The notes beneath the pieces are model-generated. The model was not told the origin of the DNA and did not search any database. It saw only the letters and a program-made list of their open reading frames with translations. From Sphaerulina vaccinii (lineage: Eukaryota > Ascomycota > Dothideomycetes > Mycosphaerellales > Mycosphaerellaceae), in the NCBI GenBank assembly GCA_022570795.1, contig JAKUDP010000004.1, positions 558,001-622,000 of the forward strand: DNA of 64,000 nt. Reading direction: 5' to 3'. Positions 41,595 through 52,749 of the stretch are shown here, piece by piece; positions within the stretch are counted from its first letter, which is position 1; each line of letters begins with the position of its first letter. The translations under genes were made by a program, and so were the position numbers.

Positions 41595-42750
41595 ATGAAG
41601 ACAATCACAGCAGTCACTTCTTGCGCAGCCTTGTTTGGCCTCATTGATGCTGCGGTCTTGCAGTCATCCAACGATGCGCAACTTCAAGTGAGGGGTGTGG
41701 GCCACCGAAGAGAATATCATGAAGTGCTGTAAGAACAAACCCCACAAGTCATGTTCAGAACCGCTGTTGACCATTCGTAGATCCGACCAATATGAGATTT
41801 GTCAAGGCATGCTGGAGATGGCTCGCCATCACATCGACCAGGAGAGCATGCTTCAGAAAAAAGTCGCTGCCGACCTAGGATTCAAGGAGATGACTACTCA
41901 TGTGTGCAAGCCTCGAGTACTTCCCAGAGGGGAAAGGGTTCCCAGCAAAGAAGATAACATGGAACTGGTCGAAAAGCTCGTTGCATGCCAGACGAAGACC
42001 ATGAGCATCCTCGAGGTGGCCAAGTTGGCGGAGACTAACTTACAAAAGATGTACATCGCCGCGCTGAATGACGGCGAATCGCTTGCTGTACAGAACAAGA
42101 CCGTTCCCTTCTGCCCTGAGATCGCAGGACCACAACCGGCAGCAGACAAGTCTGTCAACTCAACTGTCGTCACGCGCGACCTCCCAGAAAAGTGGCATGA
42201 GCAGAGCATCGAGGCAACAGAGCACTTCCAGAGATGGCTCAACGGCATGTCTATGAACCTAATGACAGATCTCTTCCGGGGCCGCACGGATAGATCAGAG
42301 TTCATAAGCGACTTATTCTTTGGAATTTCTGAACTGCAGGAGGAAGTTTCTGACCTCAAGGAAGAACTGGCCGATCTCAAGGGGAAGAAGAACGGAACGG
42401 CTACTACCGCAACAATGACTCCAAAGTTCCAGAACGCGACCGCAACTGCGTCCTTCCTCATCAGGCCAGCATCAGTCAACTCTACTGCAGGTTACCATCC
42501 ATCGTCTTCTAAAGTTATCCCAGGCTACCACCCAAGCTCTATCTCATCCCCATCGTCCGCACCAGGCTATTTCGCTGAAAGCTCCAGTGTCCAGGTCCAA
42601 GTCAAGGCTACCTCGAAAGCGCCCATCTACCCAGTCATGAGCGAGAGCGAGGACGTGCAGGCGGCCGAGGTCACTGCGGCTCCTTCGCAAGCCAGCTACG
42701 TGCCAACTAGCTCTGAGGAGCACCAGGAGGAGGAGGAGTCGGATGAGTGA
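41595..42750 (+). CDS. Secreted Cys-containing protein, tandem paralog B
   Basis: Exons 41595-41728 and 41781-42750 (GTAAGA...CCATTCGTAG intron) give 367 residues. A signal peptide (MKTITAVTSCAALFGLIDAA) ends near the Ala-rich stretch. The intron sits at the same place and phase as in paralog A: both proteins read E-V-L across the junction. Shared elements follow in the same order: a Cys motif (QYEICQGMLEMARHH versus TRMCDEIRGWAHAHQ), a CP motif (VPFCPEI versus PPYCPLD) and the core KWHEQSIEATEHF with its LMTDLFRGRTDRSEF continuation. B lacks the long N-terminal domain of A. It has a coiled-coil segment (ELQEEVSDLKEELADLKG), Tyr/Ser-rich GYHPSS repeats and a strongly acidic end. Unknown function. 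Confidence 0.78.
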
Positions 42751-43129
42751 ATACCGTGAGCGGGCGGTAGTCGCGTTGCTGGAGTGAGTGTATGGAGGCC
42801 TACACAGGGACAGCCATCAGTCTGATCGGTCGTTTATTGAATCAAGACCGCTTGCAGTGCTTCGATCTTTCAAGAACGTAGTAACACAACGGCTGTGCTC
42901 AGAGCACAACCTGTTCAGTTTGGAATGGCGCGACATCGGCAATCAAAAAGAAGAAATCAAAAGCAGTGCCCGCCTTTTGGAGTGGGAGGTAATGCAAGGG
43001 CAAGGGCAGGAATCAACATTCAACATGTTGAATAGGTCCGAACGTCTGGCAGGCTGGGAATAGGTTATTTTGGTTCGTTTTTTCCTATAGCACATAGCAG
43101 TCAACAACTCTTGATCACATGTCCACGCA
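42751..43129. other. Intergenic between convergent genes
   Basis: A 91-codon plus-strand frame at 42788-43063 has no homology signs. No gene supported. Confidence 0.4.
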
Positions 43130-45414
43130 TCAAGTTTTCCCTAACTTCGTCGCGCTCCTCTCTGCAATAGCCTCATACTGCTCCATGCCCCTCTCAAGCT
43201 TGATCAACTTTCCCTTCGAGAGTCTGTACACAACTCTTGTTCTTTTCTCCTCAATTTCCTCATCTTCACTACCCTCTTCATCATCAGCTTGTTCATCTTC
43301 GGGTCTACTGACAGCAGCCAGCTCCTTCATCGAGATGCCCTCCACTACACACTTCATGAAAAAACGATCGTGCGTTACAACCAGTATAGCACCTTCGAAT
43401 TCTTTCAGGGCTGTGATGAGAGCTTGTATAGTATCTGTGTCGAGATGCGTAGTGACTTCATCCAATATGAGCAATTGAGGTGGGTTGTACAAGATCTTGG
43501 CCAGAGCGAGGCGAACGCGTTGACCACCTGAGAGTAGAGCGATAGGTACATCGGAGGCGAGCTTGCCTGCTAGTCCCAAGCCGGAGAGTATACCTCGAGC
43601 TTCTTGTTCTGAAAAGGAGGGTCCGATGTGTTCCATGAGGTGCGAGAGAGATGTGGCTTGCGGGTTCGCGATACTGAGGGTTTCGAGCTCTTCAGCTGAT
43701 TGTTGGGAGTAGAGACCGAACTTGGCACGGGTATGTCGAGTTATGGTGCCAGAAGTGGGGAGCATAGGCTTCATGGGATCTGAAGCAGTATGACCCATGG
43801 CTAGGGATACAAGCGTGGACTTGCCAGATCCGTTGAGACCTGCCAGACCGATTCTGTCGCCGAGGTGAATCGTGAGGTTGATATCGGTGAGTATGGGTGT
43901 TCTCTTCTTGGCAACCATATAAGAGAAGTTCACTTTCTCGAAGCTGACCAGACTACCAGGATGTCGCAAATCTGCAGGCTGTAGAGGAATCTTCACCTCT
44001 GCAGGTGGATCAAAAGTTGGCACATCAATACCAGCTCTGTTGTTAGTATAGTACCCAGCCAAGTCACGATTCAGCTTGAACCGGCCGCCCTTAGCTGATA
44101 CTTCTAGGCCCATCCGCTCATCAAGTTTCTTCTTTCGGGAAGCAGCTTGCTTGAGTTTCTTGTCGTCCCCAGCTCGCTTCGCAGCCTGGACGTTTCCTTG
44201 AATCGTGGCTTCGATGTGCTTCTTCTGCTTGTCTTGAGCATCCTTCATGCGCGTCATGCGCTTGTACGTCTTGAGTCGATCGGTCTCATACATAGATAGG
44301 TTACCTCGAAATCGTTCAAGCTGCTGATTGCGAAGCACAAGAAGCTCTTCTGCAATTTCGTCTCCGAATGCGCGATCGTGAGTCACCACAAGCACTGTCG
44401 TATCGTCACCAAGCTCTTGGATATAGCGCTCGAGCCAGATGATAGACGGCAGATCGAGAAAGTTAGTGGGCTCATCCAGCAATAGCAGATCCACGGACTG
44501 ACAGAGGGCGCAGGCAAGACTACAACGTGTTCTCCAGCCACCTGAAAGATGTGACCTTGGCCGAGTAAGACTTTCTTGACTGAAACCTAAGCCGATCAGC
44601 ACCGCACGCGCTTTAGCTTCAGCGCCAGCAGCATCCATAAGCTCGAGGGACGTCTGCACATCAGTAAGCATTTCAGCTGCCTTCTGACTCTCGTCTCCAA
44701 TCTCGTCAACAGTGACTTCCTGCAACAGCCTTGCTTCAGATGACTTCAGTTCTTCTTCGAGCTTCAATTGCTCATCGCGTGTCTTTCTCCCACGCGCGCC
44801 ACTTCTACGAAGTGCCAATTGCCTAATGACGTGCACTCTGTGCTCTAGTCGTTCGTGCTGAAGCTGGCGATAAGCGTTCACAGGCGCTGTAGGATCAGTA
44901 GTTGACTCTAGTGCTCCAGAGAGTATCTTCGATTCGTGCAGAAATCGCTCGCGCTGCTGATCACTTCGAATGACATAGTCCAGTACTGTCACTTGCGAGA
45001 GATCTAGCTTCTCGAGCTCATCCTCAACATTCGATTGAGTCTGGCCGAGTAGTAGCACTTTAACGCCTCGAGGTATGTTCGGTATTTGATCAGTGCCAAT
45101 GGCTTTGAGCAACGTCGACTTGCCAATGCCATTGCGGCCATGCAGAACATAATGTCGTCCACGTTGTAGTTGAAGGTCGGCGTGTGAGAGCAATTCTCGG
45201 TTGCCAAGCGATATACTCAGATCTTTGACTACGATCTGAGGATGCGTCAATGAGAGAGAGAATGAGCTTGGTAGATCCGGCATACCTCTTTGAGGTTGTT
45301 GTCCTCGTCCATTTCTGTATGGAAGCGACTTTGCTGAGCTGTGACTGTCATCTTTGAGCCGCTTGCAGCAGAAAGCTCAGCAGTCTTCTGCTCCTTGGAT
45401 CTTCTTGGTGGCAT
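43130..45414 (-). CDS. ABC-F family ATPase
   Basis: Exons 45414-45286 and 45235-43130 give 744 residues with two ATP-binding cassettes and no transmembrane domain. Walker A motifs are GRNGIGKST (residues ~76-84) and GLNGSGKST (~500). Signatures are LSGGWRTR (~275) and LSGGQRVR (~611). Walker B are LLLLDEPTNFLD and LLILDEVTTHLD; the second has Val in place of Pro. A charged linker of ~100 residues between cassettes (RMKDAQDKQKKHIEATIQGN) fits the ABC-F interdomain linker. ABC-F proteins act on ribosomes (for example Gcn20 and Arb1) in translation or ribosome assembly. The short N-terminus lacks a Gcn20-like Gcn1-binding extension, so this is a separate fungal ABC-F branch. Cytosolic. Confidence 0.88.
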
Positions 45415-45755
45415 GGTGGTCTTGATTATGTATAGAGTGGCTGTATACAGTAGCACATATGTCGAAAACGAATATGCGAAAACAGGAAGTCGTCCTACTT
45501 TGTCTGCGTTCTGGTGTGGGCTTCTGGCATCTACTTTTGAGTCTAGTCGTTCTCCGGCACACAACCGATTACTGGCGAATACGAGTTCCCGATCAAGAAG
45601 TGAGTCAGGTTTCGTGTTGCAGTCCAACACGGCAGAGCGCGGTGTCTGAAAGCAGAGGTCGCATGTTCCTGCAGCTTTACATGCGCCAAGCAACTTTAAA
45701 TAGTCCGAGTAGGTATCTTGTACATTTCACCGAGCGAGATGTCAAGAAGGCCTTT

Positions 45756-46721
45756 CTAGTGGGAGCGAACTTCCAGCTTTCGTGGTCTACGTTGCTCCGA
45801 CTTTGTAGATTTCGCATCCTGGCCCGAATCATCTGACCTTCGCTCCAGCTTTCGTGGTTGTTTCCGTATTCTCGGCTGTTCTTGTTGCGAAGCTCTACTT
45901 GTTCTCCTCTGCTCGGATTTGCGACTGTCTGTATCTTGAGCAGATCTACTCGCCTGCTTCACAGCTTTGGCTGTCTCCGGGCTCGCACGCACTGGCTCAT
46001 CGTCCGGCTTGGCCTGTATTTTCGACTGCCAGGCTCCATCTTGCGCTTTGCCCGTCGCGGTCGATCTACTCCCAGGCATGTACGAAGCTCCAGTATTGTA
46101 TAACGCCTTTCCTTGATGCTTCGCACCATCCCAGCCATCATTTGCTATGCCTTCCAGCTCTTTCTTGCCTGGCATCTCTTCCTTGTTCGCCTGGGCGATC
46201 ATCTCCTCGAGCTTCTTTTTCTGATCATCAGTGGCCTTCCAACTAGGCAGATCACCAGTGATCTTCCGCACACCCTTGCCGATTGCTGAGCCCATATTAC
46301 AGAACGGGCCATGGGCCCATCCCACAAGTCCGCCGATGCCAGCTCCCAAACCTCCCAGGATTGTGGATGTCACACCTCCTACAATCGTTCCAGTCAACGT
46401 CCCTAGTCCGAGTCCTGGAGCGGTTCCCAGCCCTACGCCTACGCACATGCCTTGGAAGGCACCTCCACGCATATACTTCGCGGTCTTGCCAAGTGACTCT
46501 GCCTCGATTTGCTTATCAATGGCTTCCTCCATGAGCTTCTGCCTCTCATCAGCATCTCCGGCTCCCTTTGCAGCCTCTTTGAGTTCGTCAGCCTTCTTTT
46601 GTGCTTCAAGCGCCTTTTCTGCGGCCTTGGAGGACTCCTGCTTAATCTCAGCTTCTGATGGGCCATTTCCTTCTGACTTTGGCTCTTCGCCCTGCTGCTG
46701 CTCTTGCTTCTGGTTTGACAT
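45756..46721 (-). CDS. Glycine-zipper protein, unknown function
   Basis: Start chosen at 46721 (MSNQKQEQQQGEEPKSEG); upstream codons lack such character. 321 residues. After an acidic coiled-coil-like helix rich in Lys/Glu/Ala (EKALEAQKKADELKEAAKGA) comes a dense glycine-zipper region, VGVGLGTAPGLGLGTLTGTI then GGLGAGIGGLVGWAHG (GxxxG repeats). Such segments pack as paired membrane helices or insert into bilayers. The C-terminus is very basic (SRKSEQRRTSRASQQEQPR). Fungal proteins of this kind are mostly annotated hypothetical. The gene is divergent from the TTL-like gene at 47182. Confidence 0.72.
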   Translation of the reverse strand: MSNQKQEQQQGEEPKSEGNGPSEAEIKQESSKAAEKALEAQKKADELKEAAKGAGDADERQKLMEEAIDKQIEAESLGKTAKYMRGGAFQGMCVGVGLGTAPGLGLGTLTGTIVGGVTSTILGGLGAGIGGLVGWAHGPFCNMGSAIGKGVRKITGDLPSWKATDDQKKKLEEMIAQANKEEMPGKKELEGIANDGWDGAKHQGKALYNTGASYMPGSRSTATGKAQDGAWQSKIQAKPDDEPVRASPETAKAVKQASRSAQDTDSRKSEQRRTSRASQQEQPRIRKQPRKLERRSDDSGQDAKSTKSEQRRPRKLEVRSH

Positions 46722-47181
46722 GTTGATCAATAGTCGCAAAGATCGATCTCTTCCGATCAGTGCTCCGAACCATACCTCCTTGTCCTTACGACTGTGGATA
46801 CATGTATCGACGAGTTTTACGTCATCTTCGTCAGGAAACCTGATATATGCATCAAGCCTCTTGCTTACGCGTGCTAAGACCACTGCACCGTCTCTGGGCA
46901 GTCGCGTCGCCACTCTCACAGTACTGGCAGATGGAGATGTCGATGAGTGAGAGGTGGTGGAGGTTAGTAGGAGAGAGGTCTGGTTCACGCGTGGTATTTG
47001 ACTTTCTTGGCGTATGTTGTGGCGGATATGTCCGTCCTTGAAATATTTCCTCTCCTACACCAACCAACGACTGATATCATGGTCTTTAGGCTCTACGATT
47101 CCAGCCCATCGACTTATAGGCAGTCCAGACCTCAAAAGCAGAAGTTCACCCTTATACCAACTACAAGCTCACTTCAGGCCA
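46722..47181. promoter_or_regulatory. Divergent promoter region
   Basis: 460 bp between the divergent ATGs. The plus-strand frame continues upstream from 47182 to an ATG at 47014, but the extra 56 residues (MLWRICPSLKYFLSYTNQ...) lack family resemblance and are likely not coding. Confidence 0.4.
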
Positions 47182-48489
47182 ATGGGTCCACTGCCTTCTG
47201 CAGATCAAGGTGAAAACACTGGAACACCGAAAGTACATGCCGCCATCGACTATGAGGATAGATATGTCCAACCGCTTCTGCTTTCAGTCCTAAAAGCAAA
47301 CTTCCCGCCTGAAATACTGGTCTTGATCAAAGATGCGTCGGAACTGCCAAGCTCAAATTCCAGGTTTCTGCAATGGCGACAGTACGAGAGCATTGACTTC
47401 GATCACCTGATGGCCAACTCGACGTCCAGCATGGCCAATAGCTATGTGATCAGAAAAGCTTTGATACGGAAGCACTATCTCTCCACCACAGTCAGTCATT
47501 GGTTGACGAAACATCCGAACTCCTTGCTGAAGGAACACGTCCAACCAAGTGTGGAGTTCGAAGTCGACTATGCCGAGTTCTTGGATGATGCTCTACTAGA
47601 AGCGTATGAGCTTAAGGAAAGCTGGGCTCGCAATGAAGCTCGAGATGAAGACGACCCGGCGCGAGAATGGTGGATCCTTAAACCTGGCATGAGCGAGCGT
47701 GGTCAGGGCATACGACTCTTCAGTTCTGAGGAGGAACTCACGAGTATCTTCGAAGACTGGGATCCTCCTTCGGATGATGAAGATGATGCAGCAGCATCTC
47801 ACGATGATGAGAAGGTGGGTGGCGATGACAATGGAGTCATGGCTTCTCAGCTAAGACACTTCATTGCTCAACCATACATCAGCACACCACTTCTGATGCC
47901 CGAAGCTCATGCTTCAGGAGGTCGTAAGTTCCACGTTCGCACTTATGTTCTCGCGACAGGGGCTCTGCAGGTGTACGTATACAAGTCAATGCTTGCGCTG
48001 TTTGCAGGTGAAGCATACAACAGACCATCGGCTACTGCTTCGCCGAACGACTTGTCCAGTCATCTCACAAACACCTGTCTTCAAGATGGCTCAAGAGAAG
48101 GCAGTGTGCACACATTCTGGTCGTTACCGGACCAAGTGAGCGGCAAGGTGGGTACCTCGTGGAAAGAAGATGTGTACAAGCAGATCTGCTCAGTAACAGG
48201 CGAGACATTCGAGGCCGCGGCACGAAGCATGAGCATACACTTCCAGCCACTACCGAATGCTTTCGAGATTTTCGGTCTCGACTTCCTGATTGACGACAAG
48301 GGTACTGCTTGGCTACTGGAGGTTAACGCTTTTCCTGACTTTGCTCAGACTGGTAACGATCTCCAAAGCATCATCCAAGGATTGATGGAGGGCGTCACGG
48401 AGATTGCGATCAAGCCATTCTTTGGACTGGAAGCTGAAAAGGACAACCAGATGACACAAGTTCTGGACGTTGACCTAGGGCGCAGCTGA
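47182..48489 (+). CDS. Tubulin-tyrosine ligase (TTL) family protein
   Basis: The ATG at 47182 opens MGPLPSADQGENTGTPKV followed by AAIDYEDRYVQPLLLSVLK, the common start in fungal TTL-like proteins. TTL-domain features follow in order: YVIRKALIRKHYLSTTV, the ATP-grasp lysine/Gly segment WWILKPGMSERGQGIRLF, the acidic insert, GRKFHVRTYVLATGALQVYV, HLTNTCLQDG, and the metal-binding end FEIFGLDFLIDDKGTAWLLE then VNAFPDF. These are ATP-dependent ligases that add amino acids; yeast Pby1 is a related protein. 435 residues. The substrate in fungi is uncertain. The acidic insert between residues ~195 and 225 is lineage-specific. Confidence 0.85.
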   Translation: MGPLPSADQGENTGTPKVHAAIDYEDRYVQPLLLSVLKANFPPEILVLIKDASELPSSNSRFLQWRQYESIDFDHLMANSTSSMANSYVIRKALIRKHYLSTTVSHWLTKHPNSLLKEHVQPSVEFEVDYAEFLDDALLEAYELKESWARNEARDEDDPAREWWILKPGMSERGQGIRLFSSEEELTSIFEDWDPPSDDEDDAAASHDDEKVGGDDNGVMASQLRHFIAQPYISTPLLMPEAHASGGRKFHVRTYVLATGALQVYVYKSMLALFAGEAYNRPSATASPNDLSSHLTNTCLQDGSREGSVHTFWSLPDQVSGKVGTSWKEDVYKQICSVTGETFEAAARSMSIHFQPLPNAFEIFGLDFLIDDKGTAWLLEVNAFPDFAQTGNDLQSIIQGLMEGVTEIAIKPFFGLEAEKDNQMTQVLDVDLGRS

Positions 48490-48635
48490 GCTCAATCACG
48501 TTGTTGTGTACTCGGAAAGAGATGAATGCACAATTCTCGGACTATCGTCGCAGCTGCGAGCTCGGTGTGTTCTCGAAGAGTTCGAGAGCATCCTAGCTAG
48601 CTGGCATCTACATCTCCGAGCAAGTCACTAGTTAC

Positions 48636-50581
48636 CTAAGCTTGCGGAGCATAGATTTCTGGCTGTGCCTTCTTGCATAGTCTTCCATTCTCGTTCGGTA
48701 GCCCATCAGCACTCCGAACCTCGAAGAACTCGCTGCCAACTGCGGTAGCAGCCCAAAGGACGTTGCGTGGATCATACTTCCTCTTCAACTCGAGAAGCCT
48801 GGGGTACTTGTCACCATAGAACGACCACTGGAAGCCTGGCTCGATGCGATCTGCTTCATTCATATATGCACCGGCTCCCGGCGACAGATCGCGCCACTTC
48901 TGCATATGGCCATAGGTGAAATTCTTTCGAATGGCAAGCTGCTCGTCAGAGGATGCGTTTAGTGGCCAGGTCACACCACTCATCATGTGCGATACAGTCT
49001 TGCGCCACGCCGGGTTGACAGCATTGTCATCGTCACCCTGGTGCGCCCATCGACCCGCAATGTTGTACCCGAATGTATAGTGGCCATCTTCGACTGTGGT
49101 CTTCACCTCGGCGAAGGTTGCGTTGAAGATCGTGTCGTCGTTCCAGTTCTGCTCAGGCCAAAGTCGAGATGCCACAGTTGCATATGGTGGCAGCAGACCT
49201 TCAGGATTGAAAGACGAGTTCCAGGCTTCGTAGAAGTTTGAAAAGTGGCTAATAGTCGTGTTGATCGAGATTCCAAGAGTCTGAAGCTCAGAGAACCACG
49301 GCTTGAGCAAGGTTGCCAGCTCACTAGATGTCTTGCTAGGAGCAAAGAATGGCTGCATAGTGAACAACAGTTCGCCGGCCACCGGGAGATCTGGCCAGAT
49401 GAAGAAGTATGCATATATGCCATCAGCAACGAACTTGGGAAAGCTGTCGAAGAAGACCTTGAGCCCGGTCCAGAACGATTCCCTGGATATGCCGGTTGCC
49501 GTGGTGTACGTGAGAGATGAAGTCGACACTGGCATGTCTGGGTGCGCCTTGACAATCATCGAAGTGACCACGCCATATGTGCCTCCACCGCCGCCTCGGA
49601 GCGCCCAGAAAAGATCAGCATTCTCGTGTGCATTCGCAGACACGAACTCCCCAGTTGCCAGAACAACTTCAAAGGCAAGAACATGATCGGCAGCCATACC
49701 CAGGACGGAGCTCAACGGCGAGTGGCCCCCTCCTTGAATATAGCCGCCAACTATGCCAACAGTCGGACACTCACCACCTACAACCACAAGACCTTGAACA
49801 TGAGCAGCAGCATACACCTCAAAGACATGTACACCCGCCCCCAGCTTGAACGCTGGGCCAGTGTAGTCCGAGTAAGAAGCAGTAAACTCTTCAATGAACA
49901 GAATGTCCTTCAGCCAGTGCGTCCATATACTTAACGAACCTGCTCCGCCACTTTTACCGCCAAAGTCGTGGCCTGTATTCTTGATCACGAGTCGAACGCC
50001 TGTGTTGCGTGCAAAGTTGATCGCCAGCTGGATGTGTGCGACAGTGGAAACATTGACTGTATAGACTGGATAACCCCCTTGTGTGCAGGTGCCACTGTCG
50101 AAGATGGAAGGTGGCTGGCAGGTCAAGTCCTCGCATGAGCCGCAGAACATCTCGATAGGGTCAGACAGGCTGGTAAGGTCAATGTCTGGTATGTGAGGCT
50201 GGAAGCTGGGCGGACTTACTGGGAGTATGGACTCGACCAGGTGTCGGTAAGGACGGTACATGCTGCGATGTCCTCTGTGGTATTGCTGTAGCACACATGT
50301 GCGGCAGGAACTGGCTTGAGGAGTCGACTGCCAGTGAGCGAATTGAGAGTATCCCAGAGCTCAGGCGATGGCCATGCTTCGTCTCCTGGAAACACCTTGC
50401 AGTCACCTCGACCGGCGAACGTCGTGTCATCGTCGTGACTCTGTTCGCTCGAGAACAGAGCCGTCTCCGGACGAGAAAGGTTCCCAAGCAGTTTTGACGT
50501 GAGCTGCTGTTGCTCATATTCGAACAAGGAAGTACCAAAGGCTACACCTGCGAGGATGAGGAACACGAAGTGCAATGCCAT
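48636..50581 (-). CDS. Secreted FAD-linked oxidase (BBE family)
   Basis: Exons 50581-50220 and 50169-48636 join through a 50 nt GTAAGT...ACCAG intron and give 631 residues. A signal peptide (MALHFVFLILAGVAFGTS) opens the protein. The FAD-binding PCMH domain shows KNTGHDFGGKSGGAGSLSIW, where the His may bind FAD, and GGECPTVGIVGGYIQGGGHS, which holds the Cys of the bicovalent flavin (residue ~254). The C-terminal BBE segment is SFYGDKYPRLLELKRKYDPR with NVLWAATAVG. This family oxidises sugars, alcohols or secondary metabolites outside the cell and makes hydrogen peroxide. The substrate cannot be told from sequence; it is not in an obvious biosynthetic cluster. Confidence 0.9.
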
Positions 50582-50927
50582 CTTGTCTGAAGCTGACTGG
50601 GAAATTAAAAGAACTTGGACACAAGGTGCGTGAGGAGTGCTTGAGAGCTGAGCTGTTACACGACCTATACGAGGACTGCCTGCCTACCCGACGTACATGA
50701 AGGCGGAGAACTTGCACCTCTCAAGCGCCTTGTCTACGTTATACAACAGTGCACGCTCCTGAAGCTCCGATAGATACCTTACACCTCTTCTACATGGGTT
50801 CGCTCAGTACTCGCCGCGCTGCAGAGATGAATGAATGTGCAATTGATGCACATACTCTATGTTTCTCTGGACCGAATCTGGCGCGGGTGTTTGGTGATCA
50901 GCGCCTCTCGATGGCGGTCGACTAGAA
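50582..50927. other. Intergenic, no gene supported
   Basis: 346 bp upstream of the BBE oxidase start and downstream of the NOP8-like gene. Nothing recognisable. Confidence 0.4.
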
Positions 50928-52562
50928 CTATGCAACCCGCCTCCCCACTTTTCTATTCTCCCTCTGTCTCAAACTCTTCCTCTCATCCTTCCTTCTCTTC
51001 TTCCACCCTCTGTTCAGCGCCCCACGGTTTTCATAGAACCACTTTCTAAACTCGCTCTCCTCCGGCCGGTCTCCCGTCGTAGCCTGCGTCACCTCAGCAT
51101 CATCCATTTCTTCATCTTCTTCCTCTTCGTCCTCGTCTTGATCTTGCCCAAATGCGAAGTCGAATCGCTTCCCAATAGCAGCCGTATCAGGAGTGGGAGC
51201 CGCAGATCTTTGACCTCTCCACGCAAGATCTTCTTTCGTACGAGGCGTCTGTGGGATGCGGAGTTCAGCTGTTGCACCAACGTCGACATCGTCATCTTCG
51301 TCTGCGCCGCCTCCGAAGAAGCTGAAAGATGTGTCAATTGGTGCTGGTTTGGGCTTTGGCGACTGATCTGTTGTTTTGGTAGGCGGAGCACGTTTGAATA
51401 GTGCTTCAAGTGGATGTATGTCTTTCTCTTGCACGGGTATCGAGATTGCTTCAGGGGTCTGTGTATTCTTGTTTGAGACTGTATTGGAGCGGGCTTGGGC
51501 GAGTTGTTTGTCGAGACCGGCTTCTGTGTCGGCGTCTGAGGCTGGGTCAGGACCTGACTCGGAATCGGAAGCTGATGAGATTGATGAGACTGAAGAAACG
51601 CTCGGGCTTGATGCAGTGTCTTCGTCGCCGGACCATGCTTCGCGTGTGGGTAGGCCGGCGTGTGCAAGTTCGATAGTGCCTTCGTCTTCGGGTTCCGAAT
51701 CTAGTTCTGGGGCTTCTGCAACGATGCGATCTTGTTCCACTTCAGGTTCTGGTTCCTGTTCTGCTGCAGGCTCCTTTTCGGCTTCCTTGGCGGCCTTTTT
51801 CGCAGCTTTACGTTCTCGTTTCCTCTTCTGCTTTTCCGTCTCAGCTTCGATCAGCTCTCCTTCTTCATTGATCCAGCCCTGCCCATCTTCATACTGCAGC
51901 TCCCCTTTTCTCGCCTTGCCGCCAGCAGCAGGTCTACTGCTCTTCTTCCCTTCCGTAACGACAACCTCTTTGCGACCCGACTTCTTCTCCTCTTCTTCCT
52001 TCTTCTCTTTCGTCCTACTTTTCTTGGCGCTATCCTTCTCCACCTCGACCTTGTTTGGCGGCACAACAGTCTTGAACTTCAGCTTCTTGTCCTTGATGGT
52101 ATCGTCCTTCTTGCTGGTCTTCTTCGACTTGGCCTTGTCTTCAGTCCACCCGCGCTTGACATGTCGTCCTTCCGGCAGCTCATGCCCCTCTAGCAGCAGT
52201 TCGCCATGCTTGCACTTCGTCTTGTCCTTCTTGCTGTCCTTCTTAGCTTTCTTCCTTGCCTTCTTATCGTCAACCTCCTCCACTTCTTCCTGCTCTTCTC
52301 TGCCCTTTCGTTTTCGCTCTGGCTTCGCCTCCTCGATCTTCACTTTCGATCCCTTCCACGTCATCCCGTTCAGCTTGTTCTTCAGCTTCAGCGCCTCACT
52401 GGCGGGCAGCTCAACGTAACCGAAGCCTCGTTCCGGGAAAGTTTCGACAGAGTGGAAGGAGATGTCTGTCGCAAGTGGCTGGACTGAAGCCGGAATGTAG
52501 CGATTGAGCAGTTCGGGATTGAAGGGCGTGATGTGCAGTCGAGTGCGTACTTCGGCGGTCAT
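50928..52562 (-). CDS. NOP8: Nop8-like nucleolar RRM protein
   Basis: Start at 52562 (MTAEVRTRLHITPFNPELLN). 544 residues. An N-terminal RRM is visible: RLHITPFNPELL, ISFHSVETFPERGFGYVELP, SEALKLKNKLNGMTWKGSKV. A long Lys/Glu-rich region (KKARKKAKKDSKKDKTK) follows, typical of nucleolar proteins, then acidic/Ser stretches and the conserved end EFRKWFYENRGALNRGWKKR seen in fungal Nop8/NOL8-type proteins. Yeast Nop8 works in 60S pre-ribosome maturation. Low-complexity tracts (DEDEEEEDEEMDD) would confuse alignments, and some databases label such proteins SRP40-like. Assignment is by RRM plus C-terminal motif and is moderately sure. Divergent from 52750 over 187 bp. Confidence 0.75.
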   Translation of the reverse strand: MTAEVRTRLHITPFNPELLNRYIPASVQPLATDISFHSVETFPERGFGYVELPASEALKLKNKLNGMTWKGSKVKIEEAKPERKRKGREEQEEVEEVDDKKARKKAKKDSKKDKTKCKHGELLLEGHELPEGRHVKRGWTEDKAKSKKTSKKDDTIKDKKLKFKTVVPPNKVEVEKDSAKKSRTKEKKEEEEKKSGRKEVVVTEGKKSSRPAAGGKARKGELQYEDGQGWINEEGELIEAETEKQKRKRERKAAKKAAKEAEKEPAAEQEPEPEVEQDRIVAEAPELDSEPEDEGTIELAHAGLPTREAWSGDEDTASSPSVSSVSSISSASDSESGPDPASDADTEAGLDKQLAQARSNTVSNKNTQTPEAISIPVQEKDIHPLEALFKRAPPTKTTDQSPKPKPAPIDTSFSFFGGGADEDDDVDVGATAELRIPQTPRTKEDLAWRGQRSAAPTPDTAAIGKRFDFAFGQDQDEDEEEEDEEMDDAEVTQATTGDRPEESEFRKWFYENRGALNRGWKKRRKDERKSLRQRENRKVGRRVA

Positions 52563-52749
52563 TGTGTTACCATTTGCATGTTTGGTGAGAGGTGATCGTG
52601 ATGGTGAGAGAGACTGTGTAGCTTGCGACCACCCGAAAATTAGAGCTTGCACTACATAGCGCCGGCTACTCCCATCGCCGGTATGCATGTGAACACAGGT
52701 AGTTCTATCAGTCTCACGCTTCCATTACCACTGTACAACAACCATAGCG
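52563..52749. promoter_or_regulatory. Short divergent promoter
   Basis: Only 187 bp separate the divergent starts at 52562 and 52750, so the two genes likely share a promoter. Confidence 0.5.

Noticed and set aside
42788..43063. 91-codon gene between paralog B and the ABC-F gene
   Set aside because: No signal peptide, motif or splice sites; low support.
47014..47181. N-terminal extension of the TTL-like protein
   Set aside because: In frame and with an ATG, but the residues are unlike family members and the good start is at 47182.
51376..52419. 347-codon plus-strand frame rich in Ser and Phe
   Set aside because: Antisense of the Lys/Glu-rich Nop8-like gene; Lys/Glu codons give Ser/Phe/Leu on the other strand.
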